Assembly (NCBI RefSeq): GCF_003011965.1
Contig: NZ_PXWG01000010.1
Coordinates: 44,067 to 108,066 of the forward strand
DNA: 64,000 nucleotides
Source of the DNA: Streptosporangium nondiastaticum
Lineage (GTDB): Bacteria > Actinomycetota > Actinomycetes > Streptomycetales > Streptomycetaceae
Reading direction: 5' to 3'
The position numbers and the translations under genes were made by a program. The notes beneath the pieces are model-generated. The model was not told where the DNA came from. It ran no database searches and worked only from the letters and a program-made list of their open reading frames with translations. Below, one piece after another: positions 11,952 through 19,802 of this stretch; the first letter of the stretch is position 1, and the number at the start of each line of letters is the position of its first letter.

Positions 11952-12629
11952 CTACCGGCCCATCCACGCGTACCGGTGCTCCGGACGGCCCGTCTCCCCG
12001 TACTTGAGGGTCAGGCTCAGCCGTCCGGACTCCTCCAGCCGCTTCAGGTAGCGCTGCGCCGTGGAGCGGCTCAGCCCCGACCGGGCGGCGACCTCGTGCG
12101 CGGACAGCGGGGACGCGGCGTCCGAGAGCACCCGGCGTATCAGCTCGGCCGTGGGCGCCGAGTGGCCCTTCGGCAGCGGCGTGCTGGTGGCGGCCGTGCG
12201 CAGCGTGCCGAAGATCCGGTCGACCTGGTCCTGCCCCGCCTCCTGCGCGTCGTCGAGGGTGCGGCGCAGCTGCGCGTACGCCTCCAGCTTCACCCGCAGC
12301 CCGGGGAAGGTGAACGGCTTGACGAGGTACTGCAGGGCCCCGTAGCGCATGGCTGCCTGGACGGTCGCGACGTCGCGCGACGCCGTCACCATGATCACGT
12401 CGGTGAGGTCGCCGAGCTGCCGCAGGCGGCGGACGAGCCACAGGCCGGTCTCGTCCGGGAGGAAGTGGTCCAGCAGCACCAGGTCGATGCCGCCCTTCTC
12501 CAGCACGGCCATGGCCTGAGCCGCGTTGTGGGCCTTGGCGCCGACGCGGAAGCCGGGGACCCGCGCCACGTACGCGGCGTTGATCTCGGCGACGCGGAAG
12601 TCGTCGTCCACGACCAGGACATCGATCAT
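11952..12629 (-). CDS. response regulator, CitB/DcuR family
   Basis: 225 residues. The receiver carries VVDDD, phosphoacceptor Asp in LVLLDHFLPD, Thr in MVTASRD and Lys in YLVKPF. The C-terminus is a helix-turn-helix (PLSAHEVAARSGLSRSTAQR) of the CitB/DcuR type used for dicarboxylate and citrate sensing. Its start overlaps the kinase stop by four bases, a classic coupled pair. It converges on the SSS symporter. By position it may control that gene or the divergent ABC transporter upstream of the kinase. Confidence 0.9.
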   Translation of the reverse strand: MIDVLVVDDDFRVAEINAAYVARVPGFRVGAKAHNAAQAMAVLEKGGIDLVLLDHFLPDETGLWLVRRLRQLGDLTDVIMVTASRDVATVQAAMRYGALQYLVKPFTFPGLRVKLEAYAQLRRTLDDAQEAGQDQVDRIFGTLRTAATSTPLPKGHSAPTAELIRRVLSDAASPLSAHEVAARSGLSRSTAQRYLKRLEESGRLSLTLKYGETGRPEHRYAWMGR

Positions 12630-14254
12630 CGTTCACCCCTTCGAGTGAGCTGCTTGGGCTGCCGCGAGCGCAGTGCTTCGGGCAGCTCCACGGTGAACAC
12701 CGCGCCGCCGCCCTCCCGTTCACCCACCCGCACGGAGCCCCCGTAGCGCTCGGCCAGCCGCCGTACGAGGGAGAGGCCGAGCCCGCGGCGGCGGTGCGGG
12801 GCGGCCTCCTTGGTGGACCAGCCGTCGGTGAAGACCAGTTCACGGACCGCGGCCGGCACGCCGGGCCCGTTGTCCGCCACGCGGACGACGAGCGTCTCCC
12901 CGACGGCCCGCAGCTCCACCTCCACGAACGGGGGACCGGCCGCCTGGTGGGAACCCGCCGCGTCCAGGGCGTTGTCCATGAGGTTGCCGAGCACGGTGAC
13001 CAGGTCGCGCGGGTCCACGACCCGGTCGGGCAGCCGGGTCGCCGGGCTCACCCGCAGGGCCACGCCGCGCTCCGCCGCGACCGCGCTCTTGCCGACCAGC
13101 AGGGCGCCCACCAGCGGGTCGCGGACCCGCTCGGTGACCTCCTCGGCCGTCGCCCGGTGCGCGCCGGTGACCTCGGCGACGAAGTCGGCGGCCTCCTCGT
13201 GCAGGCCGAGCTCCAGGAGCCCGGCGATGGTGTGCAGGCGGTTGGCGTGCTCGTGGTCCTGGGCGCGCAGGGCGTCCGTCAGGCCGCGGGTGCCGTCGAG
13301 TTCGCGGCGGAGCTGCTCCAGCTCGGTGCGGTCGCGCAGCGTCGCCACGGTGCCGCCGCCGGCCGTGTCCCTGCGGTTGACGACCAGCACCCGCCCGTCG
13401 CGGACGGTCAGCAGGTCGGTGCCCGTCACCCGGCCGGCCAGCACGTCCGTGGTGCGGCCGGGCGGCAGCACGCCGTCCAGGGGGTGGCCGATGGCGTCCC
13501 GGCCGATGCCCAGCAGCCGCGCGGCCGCGTCGTTGACGAGACGGACGCGGCCGTCCTTGTCGAGGGCGACCACGCCCTCGCGAATGCCGTGCAGCATGGC
13601 CTCGCGCTCGTCCAGGAGGGCGGAGATCTCGGTGAGTTCGATGCCGTGGGTGCGCTTGCGCAGCCGGCGGGAGGCGGCGATCGCGGCGATCGCGCCCACG
13701 CCGAGGGCCGCGCCGGCGTACGTGAGGATGCCCGGCACGGCCCGCAGCAACAGGGCGTGCACGTCGTCGTAGGCGATGCCGACGGAGACGGCGCCGACGA
13801 CGGCCCCCTCGCCGTCGCGCAGGGGCACCTTGCCGCGCGCGGAGCGGCCGAGCGTGCCGCTCCCGATGCCCGTCCACTCCCGGCCGCCGAGGACGCTGCC
13901 GGGGTCGGTGCTGACGCGCTCCCCGATCCGCTCGGGGACGGTGTGGGAGTAGCGGATGCCGCGGGTGTCGACGACCACGACGTAACTCGCGCCGGTGGCC
14001 AGCCGGATGCGCTCGGCGTCGGCCTGCACCGGCCCGCCGGGGGAGGGCGGACCGGCCAGCAGGCTCTGCGCGATGCCGGGCTGGGCCGCGGTGGCCCGGG
14101 CGATGGTCAGGGCCCGGTGCTCGGCCTGGTCGTCGAGCTGGGCGGCCAGGGGCGCGAGGAACAGGCCGGCGGCGAGCCCGGTGACCCCGGTGATGATCAG
14201 CAGCTGGACGAGCAGCACCTGGGCGAAGACGCGGCGCGGCCAGCGGGGGCGCAT
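12626..14254 (-). CDS. sensor histidine kinase, CitA/DcuS type
   Basis: 542 residues. One N-terminal helix (VFAQVLLVQLLIITGVTGL), an extracytoplasmic PAS-like domain (about 40-165, with YVVVVDTRGIRYSH) and a second helix near 175-195 are followed by a cytoplasmic PAS (MLHGIREGVVALDKDGRVRL). The kinase core shows the H-box-like DHEHANRLHTIAGLLELG (phosphoacceptor near residue 333), N-box NLMDNALDAA and DNGPGVP/GLGLSL. This is the CitA/DcuS layout that senses extracellular carboxylates. Its partner gene follows with an ATGA overlap. The ATG at 14254 has AGGAGGGGGA upstream. The ligand cannot be read from the sequence. Confidence 0.9.
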   Translation of the reverse strand: MRPRWPRRVFAQVLLVQLLIITGVTGLAAGLFLAPLAAQLDDQAEHRALTIARATAAQPGIAQSLLAGPPSPGGPVQADAERIRLATGASYVVVVDTRGIRYSHTVPERIGERVSTDPGSVLGGREWTGIGSGTLGRSARGKVPLRDGEGAVVGAVSVGIAYDDVHALLLRAVPGILTYAGAALGVGAIAAIAASRRLRKRTHGIELTEISALLDEREAMLHGIREGVVALDKDGRVRLVNDAAARLLGIGRDAIGHPLDGVLPPGRTTDVLAGRVTGTDLLTVRDGRVLVVNRRDTAGGGTVATLRDRTELEQLRRELDGTRGLTDALRAQDHEHANRLHTIAGLLELGLHEEAADFVAEVTGAHRATAEEVTERVRDPLVGALLVGKSAVAAERGVALRVSPATRLPDRVVDPRDLVTVLGNLMDNALDAAGSHQAAGPPFVEVELRAVGETLVVRVADNGPGVPAAVRELVFTDGWSTKEAAPHRRRGLGLSLVRRLAERYGGSVRVGEREGGGAVFTVELPEALRSRQPKQLTRRGER

Positions 14255-14484
14255 GCGGGTCCCCCTCCTGCCGGTCGTCGTGGTCCTCGTCGCGCTCCGG
14301 CGTCATCTTCCGTGGCGCCTTCGTCGCTCATTGTTGTTCTACCGCGCGCAAAACGAGCAGAACAGGGTTCGTGCACTCAAGCCGCACAGCGCTCACAAGG
14401 CTGTCTGTGCGCCACACGCCACATCTAGCCTCCAGCACCGGCCACCCCCTTGGCCGGAAACCTGCACAGGAGGAGGCGGCAAGC
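14255..14484. promoter_or_regulatory. divergent promoter region between CitA-type kinase and ABC transporter
   Basis: 230 bases, locally AT-richer than the surroundings. GTTCT (14336-14340) and AGAAC (14359-14363) form an inverted repeat with an 18-base spacer. A TAGCCT -10-like element lies about 55 bases before the ABC start. A CitB-type operator is expected here, but no full consensus site was recognised. Confidence 0.35.
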
Positions 14485-15336
14485 ATGATCAGTGGCACCC
14501 CGCCGGGCCACGCTCCGGCGATCGAGCTGCGCGGCGCGAGCAAGGTGTTCCGTACGCCGTCGGGCGCCTCGCACACCGCCGTACGGGATCTCGACCTGAC
14601 CGTGGGGCAGGGCGAGTTCGTGGCGGTCGTCGGCCCGACCGGCTGCGGGAAGTCCACCACGCTCACCCTGGTCAGCGGCCTGGAGGAACCGACCGAGGGC
14701 GACGTGCTGGTCGGCGGCGAGCAGGTGACCGGAATCCGGCCGGAAGTCGGCTTCGTCTTCCAGCAGGACGCCGTCTTCCCCTGGCGGACGGTGCTGTCCA
14801 ACGTGACCGCCGGGCCGCGCTTCCGCGGCGTGCCCAGGGCCGAGGCGCGGGAGCGGGCGCGCGACTGGCTCGGCCGGGTGGGGCTCGCGGCCTTCGCCGA
14901 CCGCTACCCGCACCAGCTCTCCGGCGGCCAGCGCAAGCGCGTCGCGCTCGCCCAGACCTTCGTGTGCGACCCGGCGATCCTCCTGATGGACGAGCCCTTC
15001 TCGGCGCTCGACGTACAGACGCGGGCCCTGATGTCGGACGAGCTGCTGGAGCTGTGGGGCGGCTCCCACGGCTCCCGGCCCGGCGGACGGGCCGCTTCCG
15101 TCATCTTCGTCACCCACGACCTGGAGGAGGCGATCGCCCTCGCCGACAAGGTCGTCGTCATGACCGCCGGGCCGGCGACCGTCAAACAGGTCTTCCCCGT
15201 GCGGCTGCCGCGCCCGCGCAAGGTCGAATCCATCCGCCTGGAGCCCGAGTTCGTGGAGATCTACCGCGAGATCTGGTCCTCCCTGGGCGAAGAGGTCCGC
15301 ATCACCCGTGAGAGGGGTGCCTCCCGTGTCGCTTGA
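14485..15336 (+). CDS. ABC transporter ATPase, SsuB/TauB/NrtD family
   Basis: 283 residues, one nucleotide-binding domain. Walker A is GPTGCGKST, Q-loop FVFQQDAVFPWR, signature LSGGQRKRVALAQ, Walker B ILLMDEPFSALD and the switch His is in FVTHDLEEA. The FPWR sequence after the Q-loop is typical of nitrate/sulfonate/taurine-type importers. A glycine-rich insertion (GGSHGSRPGGRAA) lies between Walker B and the H-loop. The ATG at 14485 has AGGAGGAGG upstream. The permease gene overlaps its 3' end, so it is part of a three-gene importer operon. Confidence 0.9.
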   Translation: MISGTPPGHAPAIELRGASKVFRTPSGASHTAVRDLDLTVGQGEFVAVVGPTGCGKSTTLTLVSGLEEPTEGDVLVGGEQVTGIRPEVGFVFQQDAVFPWRTVLSNVTAGPRFRGVPRAEARERARDWLGRVGLAAFADRYPHQLSGGQRKRVALAQTFVCDPAILLMDEPFSALDVQTRALMSDELLELWGGSHGSRPGGRAASVIFVTHDLEEAIALADKVVVMTAGPATVKQVFPVRLPRPRKVESIRLEPEFVEIYREIWSSLGEEVRITRERGASRVA

Positions 15337-16195
15337 GTCCGTCGAATCCGTCGGCGCCCCCGCCGCCCTGGCCCTCGGCCGGACCTCGGCCCGCGCGAAG
15401 GCCGCGCGTCAGCGCAGGCTCACCGTGTACGCGGCGCGCGTGCTGGTCCTCGCCGTCGTGCTGGCCGCGTGGGAGCTGTCGGCCCGCAACGGCGTCATCG
15501 ATCCGTTCAACTTCTCGATGCCGTCGAAGATCTGGGACCAGATCGTCCAGTGGACGCTCCACGGCACCGCGCAGGGCTCGCTCGGCGAGCAGATCTGGTA
15601 CACGCTCTACGAGGCCCTGCTCGGCTGGGCGTTGGGTGTGACCGGCGGCGTGGTGCTCGGGACCGCGCTCGGCCGGGTGCGCTTCCTGGCCGACGTCTTC
15701 GGCCCGTACATCAAGGTCCTCAACGCGCTGCCGAGGATCGTCCTCGCGCCGATCTTCCTGATCTGGTTCGGGCTGGGTCCCGCCTCCAAGGTCGCTTCGG
15801 CGGTCGTCCTGGTCTTCTTCCCCGTGTTCTTCAACGCCTTCCAGGGCGCCCGCGAGGTGGACCGCAACCTGGTGGCCAACGCCCGCATCCTGGGCGCGAG
15901 CAACCGCCGGGTGACGCTGCAGGTCGTCATCCCCTCGGCGACGTCCTGGATCTTCACCAGCCTGCACGTGAGCTTCGGCTTCGCGCTCATCGGCGCGATC
16001 GTCGGCGAGTACATCGGCGCGACGAAGGGGATCGGCCTGCTGGTCTCCGCCTCGCAGGGCACGTTCAACACGGCCGGCGTGTACGCGGCCATGGTCATCC
16101 TCGCCGTCGTCGCGCTGCTCGCGGAGGGGCTGCTGACCTTCGCCGAGAAGCGGCTCTTCCGCTGGAAGCCGGGCGGTTCCGGGCCGGGGGAGTGA
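15326..16195 (+). CDS. ABC transporter permease, SsuC/TauC type
   Basis: About 289 residues, six membrane helices. The BPD_transp_1 EAA loop lies in EVDRNLVANARILGASNRRV, contacting the ATPase. The N-terminal motif FSMPSKIWDQI is common in sulfonate/nitrate permeases. The GTG at 15326 has AGAGGGG about eight bases upstream and gives MSLESVES; in-frame GTGs at 15308 and 15317 are alternatives. It overlaps the ATPase gene by 11 bases. Confidence 0.88.
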   Translation: MSLESVESVGAPAALALGRTSARAKAARQRRLTVYAARVLVLAVVLAAWELSARNGVIDPFNFSMPSKIWDQIVQWTLHGTAQGSLGEQIWYTLYEALLGWALGVTGGVVLGTALGRVRFLADVFGPYIKVLNALPRIVLAPIFLIWFGLGPASKVASAVVLVFFPVFFNAFQGAREVDRNLVANARILGASNRRVTLQVVIPSATSWIFTSLHVSFGFALIGAIVGEYIGATKGIGLLVSASQGTFNTAGVYAAMVILAVVALLAEGLLTFAEKRLFRWKPGGSGPGE

Positions 16196-16314
16196 CGGCA
16201 CGCCGCCGCTCCGTCCCGCCCCGCTCGCACCCCCACCGCATCCTCACACCACCCCCCAGCACGTCCTGCACGTCCTGTTCGTCCCCCGCGAACCACCGAC
16301 CGTAAGGAAGAGCG

Positions 16315-17373
16315 ATGCGTACGTTCAGCAAGACCGCCGGAGCCCGCGCGGGCGCCGTCGCGGCCGTGATGTGCCTGACCCTGGCCGGGTGTGCCGACGA
16401 GTCGTCGACGAACAAGCCGAACCCGGCGCTGGAAGCGGCGAAGGGCGACATCGTCAAGATCATGGTCGGCGGCCTGGACAAGGTCATCTACCTGCCGGCG
16501 GTGCTCACCCAGCGGCTCGGCTACTTCCAGGAGGAGGGCGTCACCGTCGACCTGCTCACCGAGCCCGCGGGCGTCCAGGCCACCACCGCCCTCGTCTCCG
16601 GCGAGGTCCAGGGCGTCGTCGGCTTCTACGACCACACGCTCGACCTGCAGGTGAAGGGCAAGCAGGTGGAGTCCGTGGTCCAGCTCGCACAGACGCCGGG
16701 GGAGGTCGAGGTCGTCTCGAAGAAGGCCGCGGGCGAGCTGGCCTCGCCCAAGGACTTCAAGGGGAAGAAGCTCGGCGTCACCGGGCTCGGCTCCTCCACC
16801 GACTTCCTGACGAAGTACCTGGCGGTGAAGAACGGGGTGAAGGTCAGCGACTTCACGCCGGTGGCCGTCGGTGCGGGGCAGACCTTCATCTCCGCGCTCC
16901 AGCAGGGTTCCATCGACGGGGGGATGACCACCGACCCGACGGTCGCGCAGGTCCTCGCCAAGGACGCCGGCAAGGTGCTCGTCGACATGCGCACCCCCGA
17001 GGGGTCGCGGGCGGCGCTCGGCGGCCTCTACCCGGCGTCCAGCCTGTACATGAACACCGGTTGGGTCAACGACCACAAGGAGGTGGTGCAGAAGCTCGCC
17101 AACGCGTTCGTGAAGACCCTCGCGTGGATGTCCGAGCACACCCCGGAGGAGATCGCGGCCAAGATGCCCGACGACTACGCCAAGGGCGGCAAGGACCTCT
17201 ACGTCCAGGCGATCAAGAACACCCTGCCGATGTTCACCAAGGACGGCGTGATGCCCGAGGACGGGCCCCGGACGGTCCACGAAGTGCTCAAGTCCTTCAA
17301 CCCCGACCTCAAGGGCGCCACGGTGGACCTGCAGAAGACCTACACCACGGAGTTCGTCAAGAAGGCGGGCTGA
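16315..17373 (+). CDS. ABC transporter substrate-binding lipoprotein, NMT1/SsuA-like
   Basis: 352 residues. A lipoprotein signal peptide ends in a lipobox (LAGC, Cys near residue 25). The mature protein has the NMT1/TauA fold pattern: VGGLDKVIYLPAVLTQRLGY, followed by the domain with GLGSSTDFLTKYLA and the hinge segment GGMTTDPTVAQ. Members bind sulfonates, nitrate, thiamine precursors or aromatic acids; the substrate is not assignable here. The gene is 119 bases after the permease and has GGAAG before the ATG. Its 3' end overlaps the convergent gene by 17 bases. Confidence 0.87.
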   Translation: MRTFSKTAGARAGAVAAVMCLTLAGCADESSTNKPNPALEAAKGDIVKIMVGGLDKVIYLPAVLTQRLGYFQEEGVTVDLLTEPAGVQATTALVSGEVQGVVGFYDHTLDLQVKGKQVESVVQLAQTPGEVEVVSKKAAGELASPKDFKGKKLGVTGLGSSTDFLTKYLAVKNGVKVSDFTPVAVGAGQTFISALQQGSIDGGMTTDPTVAQVLAKDAGKVLVDMRTPEGSRAALGGLYPASSLYMNTGWVNDHKEVVQKLANAFVKTLAWMSEHTPEEIAAKMPDDYAKGGKDLYVQAIKNTLPMFTKDGVMPEDGPRTVHEVLKSFNPDLKGATVDLQKTYTTEFVKKAG

Positions 17374-18328
17374 AGGCATCCGGACGGGAGGGGCGCGGAC
17401 CGATCAGTGCCTCCGCGGGGACGTCCGTACGGAGGGGAGTGACGGATATGACGTCCATCCGTGCGGGCGTGGCCGGAGCGCGTCCGCAGCTCTCCGGCCG
17501 GGCGGGCTCCGCGGCGCCCTGTTCGACGGCCACCTGCCAGGTCCGGCCGTCGGTGTGGGCGACGGCGACCGTCCAGTGCGGCGCCGCGCCCTCGGTGCGC
17601 GTCACGTCGAGGGCGTCCGCGTCCTCCTCGCCGGTCAGTTCGCGCACCGCCAGCTCGGCCGCCTGGGCCGGGCGCTCCCAGGCCGAGCGGCCGCGGCAGT
17701 CGCCGGTGACGATCCGGCGGTCGCGCACCGCCTCCAGGACGTCCTTGACGCCGTGGGCGGTGACCCGGCCGTACGCGTAGCCGTACGGGAGGACGAAGAG
17801 GGTCGGGGAGAAGCGGTGGCCGCCGATGTGGGTGACCTCCCACGCCTCCGCCCCGGACGCGGCCAGCTCGGCGGCGAGGGGGCGGCCCAGCAGGGCGCAG
17901 CAGCGGTCGCGCTTGCCGTTGGTGCACACGAACACCAGCGGGTCGCCGTCGTAGGCCTCCCACAGGCCGCCGTGCTCGCCCGCGCCGAGCGCGGCGAAGT
18001 CCAGCCCGGTCAGCTCCGCGGGATCGGCGATCGCAGCGGTGCGGATCCAGGAGCGGCCCGGGGCCGTGTGAGCGGCGAACACCCGGTGGGTGCCGGGCTG
18101 GTGGCAGTCGGCGTGCCGGCCGGGGCGGCGGATCAGCGCGATGCGGACGCCCGTGCCCTCCGCGGCCGCGTCCAGCGCCCGGCCGACATCGGGGTCGAGG
18201 TGGCTCGCGGTCAGTGCGTCCGCGCCCCAGGGCCCGGGCTGCTCGACGAGCAGCCACGTCCGCGCGGTGGCGGCGGTGCCGGCCAAGGGCTCGGCCAGCT
18301 GGCGGGAGGCGGTCGCGCACGTACTCAC
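17357..18328 (-). CDS. sucrase/ferredoxin-like (thioredoxin-fold 2Fe-2S) family protein
   Basis: About 323 residues. Two thioredoxin-like halves: the N-terminal one contains WLLVEQPGPWG, and the second the ferredoxin-like cysteine motif VFVCTNGKRDRCCALLGRPL. HIGGHRFSPTLFVLPYGYAYG completes the family signature. Such proteins (Apd1-like) bind a 2Fe-2S cluster; in yeast the family is linked to redox and iron. The GTG at 18328 lies immediately after an iron-box sequence and a -10-like TAGGCT seven bases away, suggesting a leaderless, iron-repressed transcript. The long open frame upstream on this strand is antisense to the citrate-synthase-like gene's other frame and is not part of the gene. Confidence 0.82.
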   Translation of the reverse strand: MSTCATASRQLAEPLAGTAATARTWLLVEQPGPWGADALTASHLDPDVGRALDAAAEGTGVRIALIRRPGRHADCHQPGTHRVFAAHTAPGRSWIRTAAIADPAELTGLDFAALGAGEHGGLWEAYDGDPLVFVCTNGKRDRCCALLGRPLAAELAASGAEAWEVTHIGGHRFSPTLFVLPYGYAYGRVTAHGVKDVLEAVRDRRIVTGDCRGRSAWERPAQAAELAVRELTGEEDADALDVTRTEGAAPHWTVAVAHTDGRTWQVAVEQGAAEPARPESCGRAPATPARMDVISVTPLRTDVPAEALIGPRPSRPDAFSPPS

Positions 18329-18347
18329 AAAGGTAAGCCTAACCTGA
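18329..18347 (-). promoter_or_regulatory. iron box (DmdR1/IdeR-type) overlapping -10 and start codon
   Basis: Read on the minus strand the 19-mer is TCAGGTTAGGCTTACCTTT, which differs at about four positions from the DtxR/IdeR/DmdR1 consensus TTAGGTTAGGCTCACCTAA and keeps the central inverted AGGTTAGG/CCT core. TAGGCT inside it is also a plausible -10, with +1 falling on the G of the GTG codon. Repressor bound here would block both. Confidence 0.7.
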
Positions 18348-18426
18348 GCTGCCGGTGTTCGTGCGGCGGGACGGCCGGCACGGCCGAAGTCCGCGGGGTG
18401 GCCTGAAAGTGTCCCTCGGGAAGGCG

Positions 18427-19698
18427 TCAGGGCAGGGGCTGGGGCGGCGTGGGGCCGGAGTACTCGCCCGAGGGCCGCATCCGCATGGGGCGCTCCCCGT
18501 ACTCCTCCAGGGCGTGCGCGATCCAGCCGGCCGTACGGGCCACCGCGAAGACGGTCTCCCCGGCCTCGGGCGGCATCTGCGCGGAGACGGACAGCACGGC
18601 CAGGGCCAGGTCCACGTTGGCGTGCAGGGGCACGTGCCGGGCCGCCGTCGCCTCGACCTCCCGGGCCGCGGCGAGGGCTCCGGCTGCGGCCGGCACGGCC
18701 TCCAGCCGGGCGAAGAGGGCCGTGGCGCGGGGGTCGGGCCCCTTGTAGAGGCGGTGGCCGAGGCCGGGCACGCGGCGCCCGCCGCGCAGGTGGTCGGCCA
18801 CGACCGCGCCCGCGCTGCCCCGCTCCAGCACCTCGGTGAGCATCCGGTGCGCCAGCCCGCTCGCGGCGCCGTGCAGCGGGCTCTCCACGACGCCGAGGCC
18901 GGCCGTGACGACCGCGTAGGGGTGGGAGCGGGCCGAGGCGGCGACCCGCACCGCGAGCGTGGACGCGGCCAGGTCGTGGTCGATGAGCAGCACGAGGGCC
19001 GCCTCCAGGGCGCGCAGTGACGCCTCGTCGGGCGCCTGTGCGGTCAGCCGCGACCACAGCCGGCGGGGGAGCGGCCCGCCGCCGTCCTCCCGGGGCAGCG
19101 GCCCGGCGGCCGGGAGGGCGTCGACCAGCGTGGGGATCAGGCCGCGCGCGGTGCCGAGCACGGCCTGCGGCGAGAGGTCGAAGCGCAGCGGGTCGGCGGC
19201 GGCCGCCGCGATCGCGGCCACCCGCAGCCGGTCGGCGGGCCCGCCGTGCGAGGGCAGGGAGCCCACGGCGCGGAGCGCTGCGATCAGCGCGTCGTGCGGG
19301 GCGGTGAACCGCGTGCCGCGCCGCAGCCGGCCCGTCCACAGCCAGTCCGCGACCTCCTCGTAGGTGTACCGCTCCGCCAGGGCGGTGGCGTCCACTCCCC
19401 GGTAGTAGTACCGGTCCTTGTCGATGAGGGTGATGCCCGTACGGATCGCCGTCTCGCCGCCGAACGCCGTCTCGCGCCTGCCGCGCCGCAGGAGGGCGTC
19501 GACCTCGCGCGCGTCGAAGGTGCTGCCGCGCCCGCCGGGGCCGCGGCGGCTGCTGAGCTGGCCGCGGCTGACGTACGCGTAGACCGTCTCCGGCTTCACG
19601 CCCAGCCGCTCGGCGACCTCGCGCGTGGTCATCCGCCGGTCTTCCGCCCCGGCGCGCGCCTCGCCGCCGTCCGTTCTGTGGTCCGCCATGGGGCACAC
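18427..19698 (-). CDS. citrate-synthase-family protein with N-terminal helix-turn-helix
   Basis: About 423 residues. Residues about 20-75 are a MerR/excisionase-like HTH (MTTREVAERLGVKPETVYAYV, then RRGPGGRGSTFDAREVDALL). The rest is citrate synthase fold, with active-site His in SPLHGAASG and His in GLGHRLYKGPDPR, and the NVDLALAVLS block near the catalytic Asp region. The GTG at 19698 has GAAGGG at good spacing; ATG at 19689 is the alternative without a clear SD. It is divergent from a second citrate synthase gene, around a 20-bp palindrome. It could be an enzyme, a regulator sensing acetyl-CoA or oxaloacetate, or both; this is inference. Confidence 0.88.
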   Translation of the reverse strand: MCPMADHRTDGGEARAGAEDRRMTTREVAERLGVKPETVYAYVSRGQLSSRRGPGGRGSTFDAREVDALLRRGRRETAFGGETAIRTGITLIDKDRYYYRGVDATALAERYTYEEVADWLWTGRLRRGTRFTAPHDALIAALRAVGSLPSHGGPADRLRVAAIAAAAADPLRFDLSPQAVLGTARGLIPTLVDALPAAGPLPREDGGGPLPRRLWSRLTAQAPDEASLRALEAALVLLIDHDLAASTLAVRVAASARSHPYAVVTAGLGVVESPLHGAASGLAHRMLTEVLERGSAGAVVADHLRGGRRVPGLGHRLYKGPDPRATALFARLEAVPAAAGALAAAREVEATAARHVPLHANVDLALAVLSVSAQMPPEAGETVFAVARTAGWIAHALEEYGERPMRMRPSGEYSGPTPPQPLP

Positions 19699-19713
19699 GC
19701 TATCCACCCTTCT

Positions 19714-19733
19714 ATATTGATTCGAATCAATAT
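19714..19733. promoter_or_regulatory. perfect 20-bp palindrome between divergent citrate synthase genes
   Basis: ATATTGATTCGAATCAATAT is an exact dyad, strikingly AT-rich for this genome. The half-site TATTGA recurs as direct copies at 19731-19736 and 19741-19746. It is centred about 25 bases from one start and 80 from the other, the classic place for an operator serving both genes. Confidence 0.75.
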
Positions 19734-19802
19734 TGACAAGTATTGAGTCAAGCATGGACAGTCGCATCAAGATTTGATCGATCACCTGCTGAGGAGGCAG
19801 CC

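Noticed and set aside
17357..19696. A 779-codon open frame on the minus strand covering the sucrase/ferredoxin gene and most of the HTH-citrate synthase
   Set aside because: Its 3' part is the real sucrase/ferredoxin-like gene; its 5' two thirds is Arg/Pro/Gly-rich sequence in another frame of the citrate-synthase-like gene, typical of a GC-rich shadow frame.
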